A stretch of DNA of 12,596 nucleotides from an uncultured Prevotella sp. (GTDB lineage Bacteria; Bacteroidota; Bacteroidia; Bacteroidales; Bacteroidaceae), in NCBI GenBank assembly GCA_900554835.1, contig USJD01000102.1, forward strand, positions 1-12,596, read 5' to 3'. Positions 1 through 8,009 of the stretch are shown here, in pieces (position 1 is the stretch's first letter; the number at the start of each line of letters is the position of its first letter). The notes beneath the pieces are model-generated. The model ran no database searches. It was not told the origin of the DNA and saw only the letters and a list, made by a program, of their open reading frames with translations. Position numbers and translations under genes: made by a program.

Positions 1-44
1 TTTAAGTTTTTTATTTTACTGGCTTATAATTCGAAAATTTTATA

Positions 45-52
45 TAAATTTG
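45..52 (+). promoter_or_regulatory. Probable -7 promoter element of the ATPase/nuclease gene
   Basis: TAAATTTG fits the Bacteroidetes -7 consensus TAnnTTTG. It lies about 55 bases before the start codon at 108, which leaves room for a 5' leader of about 50 bases. I see no clear TTTG at the -33 position, so the call rests on the -7 box and its distance. The rest of 1-107 is AT-rich and holds no gene that I can support. Confidence 0.4.
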
Positions 53-107
53 CAAAAGTTAAGCTGCAGAAGTCAAGTAAGTACGAACATTCATAAAAGT
101 ATCGGAT

Positions 108-1682
108 ATGACAAATTATAATCTCAGAAAGCTGCCAGCAGGCATCCAGTCGTTCAAGAAAATCAGAGAAGAGAACTATCTCTATGTTGATAAGACCGAC
201 ATTATTTGGAAATTAGTAAACAACGGCTATACGTATAATTACCTGAGCCGTCCTCGCCGATTCGGCAAGTCATTGCTTGTCGATACACTACAGTCGTACT
301 TCGAAGGAAAGAAAGAACTCTTCGAGGGATTGAAAATCATGTCATTGGAGAAAGAATGGAAATCATATCCCGTTGTTCGACTGGACATGAGCATGGCTGA
401 TGCCACCCCCGAAGGCATCAAGGCTTACTTTGACGAGACCTTCGCCAAATACGAAGCCCAATATGGCATCACACCAAGATCCCTGACCGCTCTGTCAAAC
501 CGATTCAAGAACATCATCGTTGCAGCATACGAACAGACCGGCCTGCAGGTTGCCGTGCTCATTGATGAGTATGATGCACCCCTACAGCACTCCTGGATGA
601 CTCCGGAACACAAGGCATGCACGGAAGTATATCGCACCGTGTTCTCTGTGCTTAAGAATGCTGATGAATACGAAAAGCTTGTCTTTATCACGGGCATCAC
701 CAAGTTCACCCAGATTTCATTGTTCTCGGTACTCAACAATCTTTCCAACATCAGTTTCTTACCAGAATATACCCCAATCTGCGGTATTACAGAAGAGGAA
801 ATTTTGGAGAATTTCATGCCAGAAATTGAAAAAATGGCAACACGTAACAAATGGTCTGTACAGGAAACCCATGATAGATTAAAGGCTTATTACGACGGAT
901 ACCACTTCTCAGAAGAAAACATGGTGGACATCTATAATCCTTATAGCCTGGTCAATGCACTACAGCAATCCAGATTGAGTAATTTCTGGGCTGCATCGGG
1001 CGCCACCTCTCTCATCCCTAAGTTTGTAAACAATGCCGAGTTGCGCTTAGGCGATTTCGACCATTGCCGCATCCTGCGAAATATACTGGAGCAATCTGAT
1101 GTAACAGGCGGTGGAGCAGCCCTGTTCCTCTATCAGTCGGGCTATCTCACCATCAAGGACAGCGATGAATTCGGCTACGTCTTGGGATTCCCTAACGAGG
1201 AAGTGAAGCAAGCTCTCTATGAGATGGTACTCCCTGCCTTGACCCTGCGAGAGGAAGGCGATATCCAGTCATTGCAAGCCAATCTGTACTACCAGTTAGG
1301 AACAGGTCAGTTGGCAGAAGCCATGAAATCCATGAAGGCTCTCATTGCCGATGTGCCATATAGCAACAAGAAGCTTGCCTCCATGGATATGGAAGAACGC
1401 TACCGCCTCATCATCAGCACCATCCTCAATGCCATCGGACTGAAGGTTGAAGTGGAGCACATGCTCGCCACAGGCAGAATTGATATCCTCGCCACAACTT
1501 CGAGATATATCTATGTAATAGAATTAAAGCTGAAGAACAATGGTGGCAAGGAAGCTGCCGTCAAGCAAATCATCTCGAACCAATATCTAGAGCCATTCAA
1601 GGCTGACAAGCGAGAAGTGATAGGACTGGGAATCGAACTGGATGATGAAGGAAAAGGATTGCTGGATTGGGAAAAAGCATAA
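108..1682 (+). CDS. AAA-ATPase-like / PD-(D/E)XK nuclease-like protein
   Basis: A 524-residue protein of the family usually annotated as ATP-binding protein, with an AAA-ATPase-like N-terminal region and a PD-(D/E)XK nuclease-like C-terminal region. A Walker A-like loop RPRRFGKS is at about 48-55 and a Walker B-like LIDEYDAP at 151-158. Family-typical stretches follow: GITKFTQISLFSVLNNLSN at 196-214, YYDGYHF at 261-267 and YNPYSLVNAL at 276-285. The C-terminal core has GRIDI (Asp459) and YVIELKLK (Glu472, Lys474), the D...ExK pattern of the nuclease fold, then QYLEPF at 492-497. There is no signal peptide or membrane segment, so it should be cytoplasmic. The protein looks intact. It is flanked by its own putative promoter and a strong terminator, so it is probably monocistronic. 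The biological role of the family is not settled; many near-identical copies per genome are common in Bacteroidales. A defence or mobile-element role is possible but not shown here. Confidence 0.88.
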   Translation: MTNYNLRKLPAGIQSFKKIREENYLYVDKTDIIWKLVNNGYTYNYLSRPRRFGKSLLVDTLQSYFEGKKELFEGLKIMSLEKEWKSYPVVRLDMSMADATPEGIKAYFDETFAKYEAQYGITPRSLTALSNRFKNIIVAAYEQTGLQVAVLIDEYDAPLQHSWMTPEHKACTEVYRTVFSVLKNADEYEKLVFITGITKFTQISLFSVLNNLSNISFLPEYTPICGITEEEILENFMPEIEKMATRNKWSVQETHDRLKAYYDGYHFSEENMVDIYNPYSLVNALQQSRLSNFWAASGATSLIPKFVNNAELRLGDFDHCRILRNILEQSDVTGGGAALFLYQSGYLTIKDSDEFGYVLGFPNEEVKQALYEMVLPALTLREEGDIQSLQANLYYQLGTGQLAEAMKSMKALIADVPYSNKKLASMDMEERYRLIISTILNAIGLKVEVEHMLATGRIDILATTSRYIYVIELKLKNNGGKEAAVKQIISNQYLEPFKADKREVIGLGIELDDEGKGLLDWEKA

Positions 1683-1744
1683 AGAAAAAAAACAAGAATA
1701 AAGAAAAGATTGAAACAAAAGATAAAGAAAAGACTATAACAAGC

Positions 1745-1780
1745 AAAAGATGACCTCACGTTTTGCGAGGTCATCTTTTT
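1745..1780 (+). terminator. Intrinsic terminator after the ATPase/nuclease gene
   Basis: A perfect 13-bp inverted repeat (1745-1757 with 1767-1779) encloses a 9-base loop, and the 3' arm runs into a T tract. It starts about 60 bases after the stop codon at 1682. The intervening bases are A- and purine-rich and include a 12-base direct repeat (1698-1709 and 1722-1733). The A run on the 5' arm would also allow some termination in the opposite direction. Confidence 0.85.
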
Positions 1781-1879
1781 TATTGCCGATTCCTTGACTT
1801 TTTGGCAAAACACCTAACATATTTGTACTATTTTACATTTTTAAGGACCATAAGACAGATGTTATTGAGTATTTTTCAC

Positions 1880-1887
1880 TATCTTTG
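1880..1887 (+). promoter_or_regulatory. Probable -7 promoter element of the pectin glycosidase operon
   Basis: TATCTTTG, followed by CATC, is an excellent match to the Bacteroidetes -7 box TAnnTTTG. Transcription would begin about 6-8 bases downstream, giving an A-rich leader of about 55 bases before the start codon at 1950. No convincing TTTG is seen at -33. I see no obvious operator. The rest of 1781-1949 is AT-rich and has no gene. Confidence 0.6.
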
Positions 1888-1949
1888 CATCCGAAGTAAT
1901 AAACAAATAAGTAATAATCAATAAGGAAAACTTAAAAACCAACAACAAT

Positions 1950-4556
1950 ATGGACAAGATACTAAAAACGCGATTTGTCGGATTTTCCTTTGCATTAGCA
2001 CTGATGTCATCTCTCGGCTGCCAGGCTCAGTCGCATTCTGGTGCACTGTCACTCCCTACCCCTACTCAGGAAGCCAAACCTGGTGTAAGATGGTGGTGGA
2101 TGGGCTCTGCTGTAGATAAAGAGAACCTAAAATGGAACCTCGACGAATATGCCAAAGCTGGCATTGGAGCCGTAGAAATCACGCCACTCTATGGTGTGCA
2201 AGGAAATGATAAGAATGATATTCCGTATCTCTCTCCTAAATGGATGGAGATGCTCAAATTCGTGGAAGAGGAAAACAAGAAGGTAGGCATTGAAACCGAC
2301 ATGGCTACTGGCACAGGCTGGCCTTTCGGTGGTCCTTGGGTTCCTATCAATGAAGCTGCCTGCAAGGCTGTATTCGTGGATACCATCGTTGATGTGAAAC
2401 AGAAATTGATGGAAATCGAATTCAACGTTCCTCAGAAAGAGCGTGACTTTGCCAAACTGAAAGTCATCAAGGCATATCCTGTTGAAGGACAGAACAGGAA
2501 AAAGCGTGTCATCGCTCTCTACGAAAGCCGTACCCGACAGAAAGTTAAACGTGCTGCACCGGGTGGTGAAGGATACGTCATCGACCACTTCGACTCCACT
2601 GCCGTAGCTAATTATCTGGCACATATCGACAGTGCCTTCGTTGCCAGCCAGACTCCTTATCCACATACCTTCTTCAATGACAGTTACGAGGTATATGGAG
2701 CCAACTGGACTCCTAACCTGCTGACTGAATTTGAGAAGATGCATGGATATAAGTTGCAGGATAAGTTCCCTGAATTTCTTGATGGTGATGCCGTGGTGGT
2801 AAGCGATTACCGTGAAACATTAGGCGATATGCTGCTCCATAACTTCACCGAACAGTGGACCAAGTGGGCAAACAAGCGTGGTGCCATCACCCGTAATCAA
2901 GCTCATGGTTCACCAGCCAACCTCATCGACTGTTATGCTGCCGTAGATATCCCTGAGATAGAAGGATTCGGTCTTACCGATTTCGGCATCAAGGGCTTAC
3001 GCAAGGATTCGGGCAAGACCCGTCCTAATTTCAGCGACCTCAGCATGCTCAAGTATGCACCATCTGCTGCCCACATTACAGGCAAGAAATATACCTCCAG
3101 CGAGACGTTTACCTGGCTTACCGAGCACTTCCGCACTTCCCTGAGCCAGATGAAACCAGATATGGACCTCATGTTCTGCGCTGGTGTGAACCATATGTTC
3201 TTCCATGGCACAGCCTACTCGCCTAAAAACGACCCATGGCCAGGATGGAAGTTTTATGCATCGGTGGATATGAGTCCGACCAACAGTATCTGGCGCGATG
3301 CACCGGAACTGATGAAGTACATCACCAACTGCCAGACCTATCTGCAGTGGGGACTACCTGACAACGACTTTCTGGTTTATCTGCCAGTAAGAGATATGTG
3401 GCGCAAAGATACCAAGAACTGGTTGATGCAATTCGACATCCACTCCATGACGAAGAAAGCACCGGAATTTATCAAGGTGATTCTCGACATCGACAAGGCT
3501 GGTTTCGACTGTGACTACATCAGCGACAAATACCTGCGCACCTGTACCTTTAAAGACGGTATGATTGAAACTGCTGCTGGTACTCGCTACAAGGGCATCA
3601 TCATCCCAGGCAACAATATCATGCCAAGCGATGTAATCCAGCATATCTCCGACTTGAAGGCGCAAGGAGCCAAAATCATCAAGGGAGATAACATCAAGGC
3701 GATGGAAGAAGCCGCAAAACCAGAACTGATGAGAAAACAGCTCGGACTGAAGATGATTCGCCGTACAAACAGTATTGGGCATCATTACTTCATCGCCAAC
3801 CTTACCAACAAGGATATTGCTACTACCGTGCCTTTGGGCATCAGCGATAATCATGGCATCTGGTACAACCCTATGACAGGAGAATATCATGAGGCTTCGT
3901 TCAGCGATAAAGACATCCAGCTGAACCTGAAGAGTGGCGAGAGCCGTATCCTCATCACATCGAATAAACCAGTAAACGAGTGGAAGCTCGATTCTAAGGT
4001 AAAGGTAGGCGGCAAGGAGGCCAGCACTGCTGCTGACAGCAAGACCATCGACCTGACCGCCAATGCCTGGAATCTGTCATTCACCGAGGAGGCTCCTAAG
4101 GTGGGAGAAGACTTCAGTCTCAAGGGCTTGAAAAGTTGGGAAAATCTCAGCGAAAAGGCTAAGGTGATGATGGGAACAGGTGTTTATGAAACCACCTTCA
4201 AGCTGTCAAAGGATGATGCACAGAAACAGTGGGCTATCGACTTAGGTGATGTCCGTGAAAGTGCACGCGTCTATATCAATAATAAATATGTGGGCTGCGC
4301 ATGGGCGGTACCATATATCCTCAACTGCAAAGATGCACTGAACAAGGGCAAGAATACCATCCGTATCGAGGTAACCAACCTGCCTGCCAACCGCATAGCA
4401 GAACTCGACCGACAGGGTGTGAAATGGCGCAAGATGAAGGAAATCAACGTGGTGGACATCAACTACAAGAAGACCACTTACGAAAAATGGACTCCTGTGC
4501 CAAGCGGACTCAACAGTTCGGTAAAACTCGTGGAATTGAAAAATTATAATCATTAA
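1950..4556 (+). CDS. GH106-type alpha-L-rhamnosidase (exported)
   Basis: An 868-residue exported glycosidase resembling family GH106, whose members remove alpha-L-rhamnose from rhamnogalacturonans and other glycans. The N-terminus is a signal peptide. The sequence SSLGC at about residues 20-24 could be a loose lipobox, making it a periplasm-facing or surface lipoprotein, but type I cleavage after CQA is also possible. Family-like stretches are RWWWMGSAVDKENL near 47-60, GTGWPFGGPW near 121-130, SSETFTW with Glu385 as a candidate catalytic acid, and HMFFHGTAYSP near 414-424. The C-terminal part (from about 740) reads as a beta-sandwich carbohydrate-binding-like domain with WAIDLGDVRESARVYINN. 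It is somewhat shorter than the roughly 1,000-residue characterised members that I recall, yet both ends look complete. The next gene starts 13 bases downstream, so the two are co-transcribed. The exact linkage cut is inferred from family and neighbours. Confidence 0.85.
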   Translation: MDKILKTRFVGFSFALALMSSLGCQAQSHSGALSLPTPTQEAKPGVRWWWMGSAVDKENLKWNLDEYAKAGIGAVEITPLYGVQGNDKNDIPYLSPKWMEMLKFVEEENKKVGIETDMATGTGWPFGGPWVPINEAACKAVFVDTIVDVKQKLMEIEFNVPQKERDFAKLKVIKAYPVEGQNRKKRVIALYESRTRQKVKRAAPGGEGYVIDHFDSTAVANYLAHIDSAFVASQTPYPHTFFNDSYEVYGANWTPNLLTEFEKMHGYKLQDKFPEFLDGDAVVVSDYRETLGDMLLHNFTEQWTKWANKRGAITRNQAHGSPANLIDCYAAVDIPEIEGFGLTDFGIKGLRKDSGKTRPNFSDLSMLKYAPSAAHITGKKYTSSETFTWLTEHFRTSLSQMKPDMDLMFCAGVNHMFFHGTAYSPKNDPWPGWKFYASVDMSPTNSIWRDAPELMKYITNCQTYLQWGLPDNDFLVYLPVRDMWRKDTKNWLMQFDIHSMTKKAPEFIKVILDIDKAGFDCDYISDKYLRTCTFKDGMIETAAGTRYKGIIIPGNNIMPSDVIQHISDLKAQGAKIIKGDNIKAMEEAAKPELMRKQLGLKMIRRTNSIGHHYFIANLTNKDIATTVPLGISDNHGIWYNPMTGEYHEASFSDKDIQLNLKSGESRILITSNKPVNEWKLDSKVKVGGKEASTAADSKTIDLTANAWNLSFTEEAPKVGEDFSLKGLKSWENLSEKAKVMMGTGVYETTFKLSKDDAQKQWAIDLGDVRESARVYINNKYVGCAWAVPYILNCKDALNKGKNTIRIEVTNLPANRIAELDRQGVKWRKMKEINVVDINYKKTTYEKWTPVPSGLNSSVKLVELKNYNH

Positions 4557-4569
4557 TCATTTTGTACAA

Positions 4570-5739
4570 ATGAAGAAACTAATCCTGACAAGCCTCTGCA
4601 TTCTGATGGGCATGACCTCTGTGTCTGCCCAGAATGCAACAGTGAAAGCAGCAGTAAAAGTAGCATCTGACAAGGAATCCTTGATGAAGGAAATCCTGGA
4701 AGTTTCACAACGCACCAACAACTACTTCATGGCGAAGTACAGTGACCCAACCCTCGACACCTACGTCAAGAAGGTACGCACGAGCAACCTCTGGACCCGT
4801 GCCGTATATTACGAAGGTTTGATGGCGCTCTACGAGATAGACCCTCAGCAGCGCTACCTCGATTATACCGACCGCTGGGCAGACTATCACAAGTGGACAG
4901 CCCGTGGCAGCGTGAATGATACTGATGCCGACAACCAGTGCTGCCAGCAAACCTATATCGACCGCTATATCCAGACTGGCGGCAAAAAGGATTTGAGTAA
5001 GGTAAAGGAGAACCTCGACCATCAGATGAGCACTAACCGTGTTTCATACTGGACATGGATTGATGCGATACAGATGGCTATGCCTGTCTATGCCAAATAT
5101 GCTAAATTGACCGGTGAGAAGAAATACCTCGACTATGCAATGAACTCCTACAAGTGGAGCCGTGATACCTTGGCTGGCGGTCTTTTCAATAAGAAAGAAG
5201 GACTCTGGTGGAGAGACAAAGACTACGTGCCACCTTACAAGGAGAAAGATGGCAGCAACTGCTACTGGAGCCGCGGTAATGGCTGGGTTTATGCTGCATT
5301 GGTACGTGTGATGCAGACCTTGCCTAAGACTGATAAGAACTACCAGTACCTGAAGAAAGACTTTATCTCTATGAGTAAGGCGATATTGAAGTGCCAGCGT
5401 GAGGATGGATATTGGAACGTTAGCCTCGTTTGTCCTGCCAACTATGGTGGTCCTGAAATGACCGGTACAGGTCTCTTCCTTTATGGTATGGCATGGGGTG
5501 TGCAGCAGGGTATCCTGCCAAGAGCTACCTATCAGAAAGCAATGGATAAAGCTTGGAAGGCATTGGCTGCATCGGTTCACGAAGATGGTTTCATCGGATA
5601 CAACCAGGGCACAGGTAAGGATCCTGCTGCAGGTCAGCCTGTCACCTTTACTTCTGTTCCTGACTTCGAGGACTACGGTACTGGTTGCCTCCTGCTCGGT
5701 GCGGCGGAGTATTACAAGCTTTTAAAGGTAAAAAAGTAA
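4570..5739 (+). CDS. GH105-type unsaturated rhamnogalacturonyl hydrolase (exported)
   Basis: A 389-residue YteR-like enzyme that removes the 4,5-unsaturated galacturonic acid left at the non-reducing end by rhamnogalacturonan lyases. Residues 1-20 are a type I signal peptide (SVSA, then QN), so it is probably periplasmic. The fold should be an (alpha/alpha)6 barrel. Diagnostic stretches are DADNQCC (Asp119, Asp121), TWIDAIQMAMP with Asp165 as the likely catalytic residue, CYWSRGNGWVYAAL at 231-244, and DYGTGCLLLGAAEYY near the C-terminus. Length is normal for the family. It follows the GH106 gene by 13 bases and precedes the GH28 gene by 59 bases. Oddly, the last codons (LLKVKK) and the stop codon come from an A-rich dispersed repeat that also forms the C-terminus of TrpF, so the native end may once have been slightly different. 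It needs a polysaccharide lyase to supply substrate, and none is in the window. Confidence 0.92.
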   Translation: MKKLILTSLCILMGMTSVSAQNATVKAAVKVASDKESLMKEILEVSQRTNNYFMAKYSDPTLDTYVKKVRTSNLWTRAVYYEGLMALYEIDPQQRYLDYTDRWADYHKWTARGSVNDTDADNQCCQQTYIDRYIQTGGKKDLSKVKENLDHQMSTNRVSYWTWIDAIQMAMPVYAKYAKLTGEKKYLDYAMNSYKWSRDTLAGGLFNKKEGLWWRDKDYVPPYKEKDGSNCYWSRGNGWVYAALVRVMQTLPKTDKNYQYLKKDFISMSKAILKCQREDGYWNVSLVCPANYGGPEMTGTGLFLYGMAWGVQQGILPRATYQKAMDKAWKALAASVHEDGFIGYNQGTGKDPAAGQPVTFTSVPDFEDYGTGCLLLGAAEYYKLLKVKK

Positions 5740-5797
5740 AAAGGTAAAAAAGTAAAAAGGCTTTTTTAAAAGTAAAAAGGTAAAAGGGTAAAAAAGT
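5719..5797 (+). repeat. GTAAAAAG-type A-rich dispersed repeat, copy 1
   Basis: This stretch is built of irregular GTAAAAAG/GTAAAAAAG units around a small palindrome-like centre (AAAAAGGCTTTTTT). It begins with CTTTTAAAGGTAAAAAAG (5719-5736), which is identical, in the opposite orientation, to bases 11794-11811 at the trpF-trpA junction. It covers the last codons and the stop of the GH105 gene and the whole spacer to the GH28 start at 5799. It probably also supplies the A-rich upstream region used for translation starts in Bacteroidetes. Confidence 0.85.
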
Positions 5798-5798
5798 T

Positions 5799-7190
5799 AT
5801 GAGAAAATATATTTGGCTGATGGCTTGCTTGGTGGCTTTTGCGCCACTAAGCGCCAATGCCGCCAAGAAACAGAAGAAAGCGAAAAAGGCACAGACTGAA
5901 CTCTGGCCTGACGGCACGAAGATGGATGCCTGGTTCTGCAATGCACAGAAGGTGAATGTAGATACTCTTGGCAAGAAATACGTGATTACTGATTATGGTG
6001 TCAAGAACGACAGTACCCTGATTCAGACTCAGGCTATCCAGACTGTTATCGACCAGGCTGCTAAGGATGGCGGTGGTGTCATCGTCGTTCCTGCCGGTAC
6101 CTATCAGAGCGGTGCCCTATTCTTCCGTCCGAAAACCCATCTCTATCTTGAAGAGGGTGGTAAACTGAAAGGTAGTGAGCGCATTGCCAACTTCCCTGTC
6201 TTGGAAACCCGCATCGAGGGGGAAACCTGCAAGTATTTCTCTGCCTTTATCAATGCAGATAAGTGTGATGGTTTCACCATTGCCGGTAAAGGAACCATCG
6301 ATGGTAACGGCTATCACTACTGGGAGGAATTCTGGATCCGTCGCACCTGGAATCGCCAGTGTACCAACAAGGATGCACAGCGTCCACGCCTCGTATATAT
6401 CAGCAATTCGAGCCATGTGACCATACAGGATGTCCATATTCAGAACAGTCCTTTCTGGACCAACCACATCTATCGTTGCGACCATGTCCGCTTCTTGGGA
6501 TGCACCATCTTCGCTCCTACCAGTGGAGTGAAGGCACCAAGCAGTGATGCTATCGATATCGACGTATGCCACGACGTATTAGTGGAAGGCTGCTTCATGA
6601 GCGTAAATGATGATGCCATTGCCATCAAGGGCGGTAAGGGAACCTGGGCTGACAAGGCACCAGAGAATGGACCTGTCTATAATGTACTCATCCAAAACTG
6701 CAACTATGGTAGAGTGCATGGTTGTCTGACTTTGGGCAGCGAGAGTGTGAAAGACCGCAACATCGTATTGCGAAACATCAAGGTGGGCAATGCGCAGCGC
6801 GTACTCTGGTTGAAGATGCGCCCTGATACTCCTCAACACTATGAGTATGTAACGGTAGATAACATCACAGGCACCACAGGCAGTTTCTTGGTTGTCCGCC
6901 CTTGGACTCAGTTCTTCAAACCAGGCGACCGCAAGGATATGCCACTCAGTCAGTGCAACAACATCACCATCAAGAACATCCAGATGGATTGCGACAACTT
7001 CTTTGATGTGGGCACCAGCGACAAATATCGTCTGGTGGATTTCACCTTCGAGAATATCCAATCTACGGATAAGAAAATGGCTTTCAATAAGGATGTCATT
7101 GAAAACACAACCGTGAAGAATGTCAATATCACGCCAAGGGAAAAGAGCAACGGCTTGAAGACTACCGGCGATGCTGATGGATTGAAATAA
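5799..7190 (+). CDS. GH28-type polygalacturonase/rhamnogalacturonidase (exported)
   Basis: A 463-residue right-handed beta-helix glycosidase of family GH28, which hydrolyses alpha-linked galacturonic acid in homogalacturonan or rhamnogalacturonan. Residues 1-21 form a signal peptide (SANA, then AK), followed by a lysine-rich stretch KKQKKAKK. The N-terminal part has DYGVKNDSTLIQTQAIQ and GGVIVVPAGTYQSGAL, typical of the family. Active-site candidates are Asp250 in PSSDAIDID, Asp271/Asp272 in NDDAIAIK, His307-Gly308 before LTLGSES, and the RVLWLKMR region in place of the RIK motif. It is the last gene of the glycosidase operon and follows the A-rich repeat, which probably provides its leader. 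With GH105 and GH106 beside it, a role on rhamnogalacturonan is more likely than on plain polygalacturonan. Exo or endo action cannot be decided from the sequence alone. It ends about 35 bases before the shared terminator. Confidence 0.92.
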   Translation: MRKYIWLMACLVAFAPLSANAAKKQKKAKKAQTELWPDGTKMDAWFCNAQKVNVDTLGKKYVITDYGVKNDSTLIQTQAIQTVIDQAAKDGGGVIVVPAGTYQSGALFFRPKTHLYLEEGGKLKGSERIANFPVLETRIEGETCKYFSAFINADKCDGFTIAGKGTIDGNGYHYWEEFWIRRTWNRQCTNKDAQRPRLVYISNSSHVTIQDVHIQNSPFWTNHIYRCDHVRFLGCTIFAPTSGVKAPSSDAIDIDVCHDVLVEGCFMSVNDDAIAIKGGKGTWADKAPENGPVYNVLIQNCNYGRVHGCLTLGSESVKDRNIVLRNIKVGNAQRVLWLKMRPDTPQHYEYVTVDNITGTTGSFLVVRPWTQFFKPGDRKDMPLSQCNNITIKNIQMDCDNFFDVGTSDKYRLVDFTFENIQSTDKKMAFNKDVIENTTVKNVNITPREKSNGLKTTGDADGLK

Positions 7191-7223
7191 AAGAAATAAA
7201 ATAAGAAGAATAAATAAAAAGAG

Positions 7224-7265
7224 AAAAACAGCATATCTTCCATTGATGGTTGATATGCTGTTTTT
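7224..7265. terminator. Bidirectional intrinsic terminator between the GH28 gene and trpG
   Basis: A perfect 14-bp inverted repeat (7224-7237 with 7252-7265) encloses a 14-base loop and has A5/T5 tracts at its outer ends. A U tract therefore forms in both directions. It sits between the convergent stop codons at 7190 and 7325 and should end both the glycosidase and trp transcripts. A second small palindrome (6-bp arms, 7294-7299 with 7302-7307) lies closer to trpG and has no T run. Confidence 0.85.
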
Positions 7266-7324
7266 CTATTGAGGACTTTCGTCTTCCTATATCACGGAAA
7301 ATTCCGTTCGGGGTTTTATATCCA

Positions 7325-7918
7325 CTATGCCCAACTCTTATCAAAATCTTCACCGTCGAAGGCAAGCCAGTTCTTGATAATCGTCCTACCCTCTGGAGTC
7401 AGTACACTTTCTGGATGGAACTGGATACCATGGATATCATAATGCTTGTGCTTCAAACCCATGATGCAACCGTCATCACTCACTGCCGTCACATCAAGAC
7501 ACTCTGGAAAATTTGTTCTATCCACTACCCATGAATGATAACGACCTATCTCTATACGCTTAGACATACCAGCAAAAATAGGATCATTACCAAACTGAGT
7601 ACAAGGAGTAGCAACTCCATGATATACTTCAGAGAGATTGGTAAGTTTGGCACCAAAAGCCTCACCTATCGCCTGATGACCCAGACAGACGCCCAACATT
7701 GGTTTTCTGCCAGCATAAGTCTTGATGACATCCATCAGAAGACCTGCCTCTGAAGGAATACCAGGTCCCGGACTCAGGATGATTTTATCAAAACGGTCCA
7801 GTTCGCGCAATTGGAACTGGTCGTTGCGGAATACCGTCACCTCTGCACCTAACTCTTTTACCAGGTGAGCCAGATTATAGGTGAAGGAATCGTAATTATC
7901 TATGATTACTACTTTCAT
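7325..7918 (-). CDS. trpG: Anthranilate synthase component II (glutamine amidotransferase)
   Basis: A 197-residue class I glutamine amidotransferase. It releases ammonia from glutamine for TrpE, which uses it to turn chorismate into anthranilate in the cytoplasm. The start MKVVIIDNYDSFTYN is chosen because this is the conserved N-terminus; the frame stays open to 7957, but those 13 extra codons lie in repeat sequence. The oxyanion stretch SPGPGIPSEAG is at 49-59, nucleophile Cys78 is in GVCLGHQAIGEAFG, and His168/Glu170 in IQFHPE complete the triad. YHGVATP (99-105) and RYHSWVV (126-132) are typical of TrpG. It is the last gene of the operon, 91 bases after trpE. These two subunits usually lie close together or overlap, so the repeat-filled gap is unusual. 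PabA of folate synthesis is similar, but the trp neighbours decide the call. Confidence 0.95.
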   Translation of the reverse strand: MKVVIIDNYDSFTYNLAHLVKELGAEVTVFRNDQFQLRELDRFDKIILSPGPGIPSEAGLLMDVIKTYAGRKPMLGVCLGHQAIGEAFGAKLTNLSEVYHGVATPCTQFGNDPIFAGMSKRIEIGRYHSWVVDRTNFPECLDVTAVSDDGCIMGLKHKHYDIHGIQFHPESVLTPEGRTIIKNWLAFDGEDFDKSWA

Positions 7919-7930
7919 CTTTATATAATG

Positions 7931-8009
7931 TTTAATGAGAAATGAGAAATGAGGCATACGCCCTCAAACATTTGAATTCTTCACTCTTCGTTCTTCACTC
8001 TTCACTTAA
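7931..8009. repeat. Composite intergenic repeat between trpE and trpG
   Basis: Read on the plus strand it has three parts: AATGAGA-type 7-base units (about 7934-7953); a short hairpin AGGC-N4-GCC-CT (about 7952-7964); and a 37-base TTCACTC-rich block (7973-8009). That block is base-for-base identical to 10888-10924 at the trpA-trpB junction. The same order of parts occurs there. The block abuts the trpE stop codon (8010-8012), and the other end reaches to within 12 bases of the trpG start. Confidence 0.85.

Noticed and set aside
1800..1812. TTTTGGCAAAA near-palindrome as an operator for the glycosidase operon
   Set aside because: The arms are five bases, there is a single copy, and it lies about 70 bases upstream of the -7 box, so chance explains it.
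2127..2744. Long minus-strand open frame antisense to the GH106 gene
   Set aside because: It has no recognisable motifs, lies wholly within a well-supported gene and reads as a shadow of its codon bias.
7294..7307. Small palindrome downstream of trpG as the trp terminator
   Set aside because: The stem is only 6 bp with a 2-base centre and no U run; the 14-bp hairpin at 7224-7265 is far stronger.
7919..7957. Upstream start for trpG giving 13 extra residues
   Set aside because: The extra codons lie in the repeat-bearing spacer, and the conserved N-terminus begins at MKVVIIDN.
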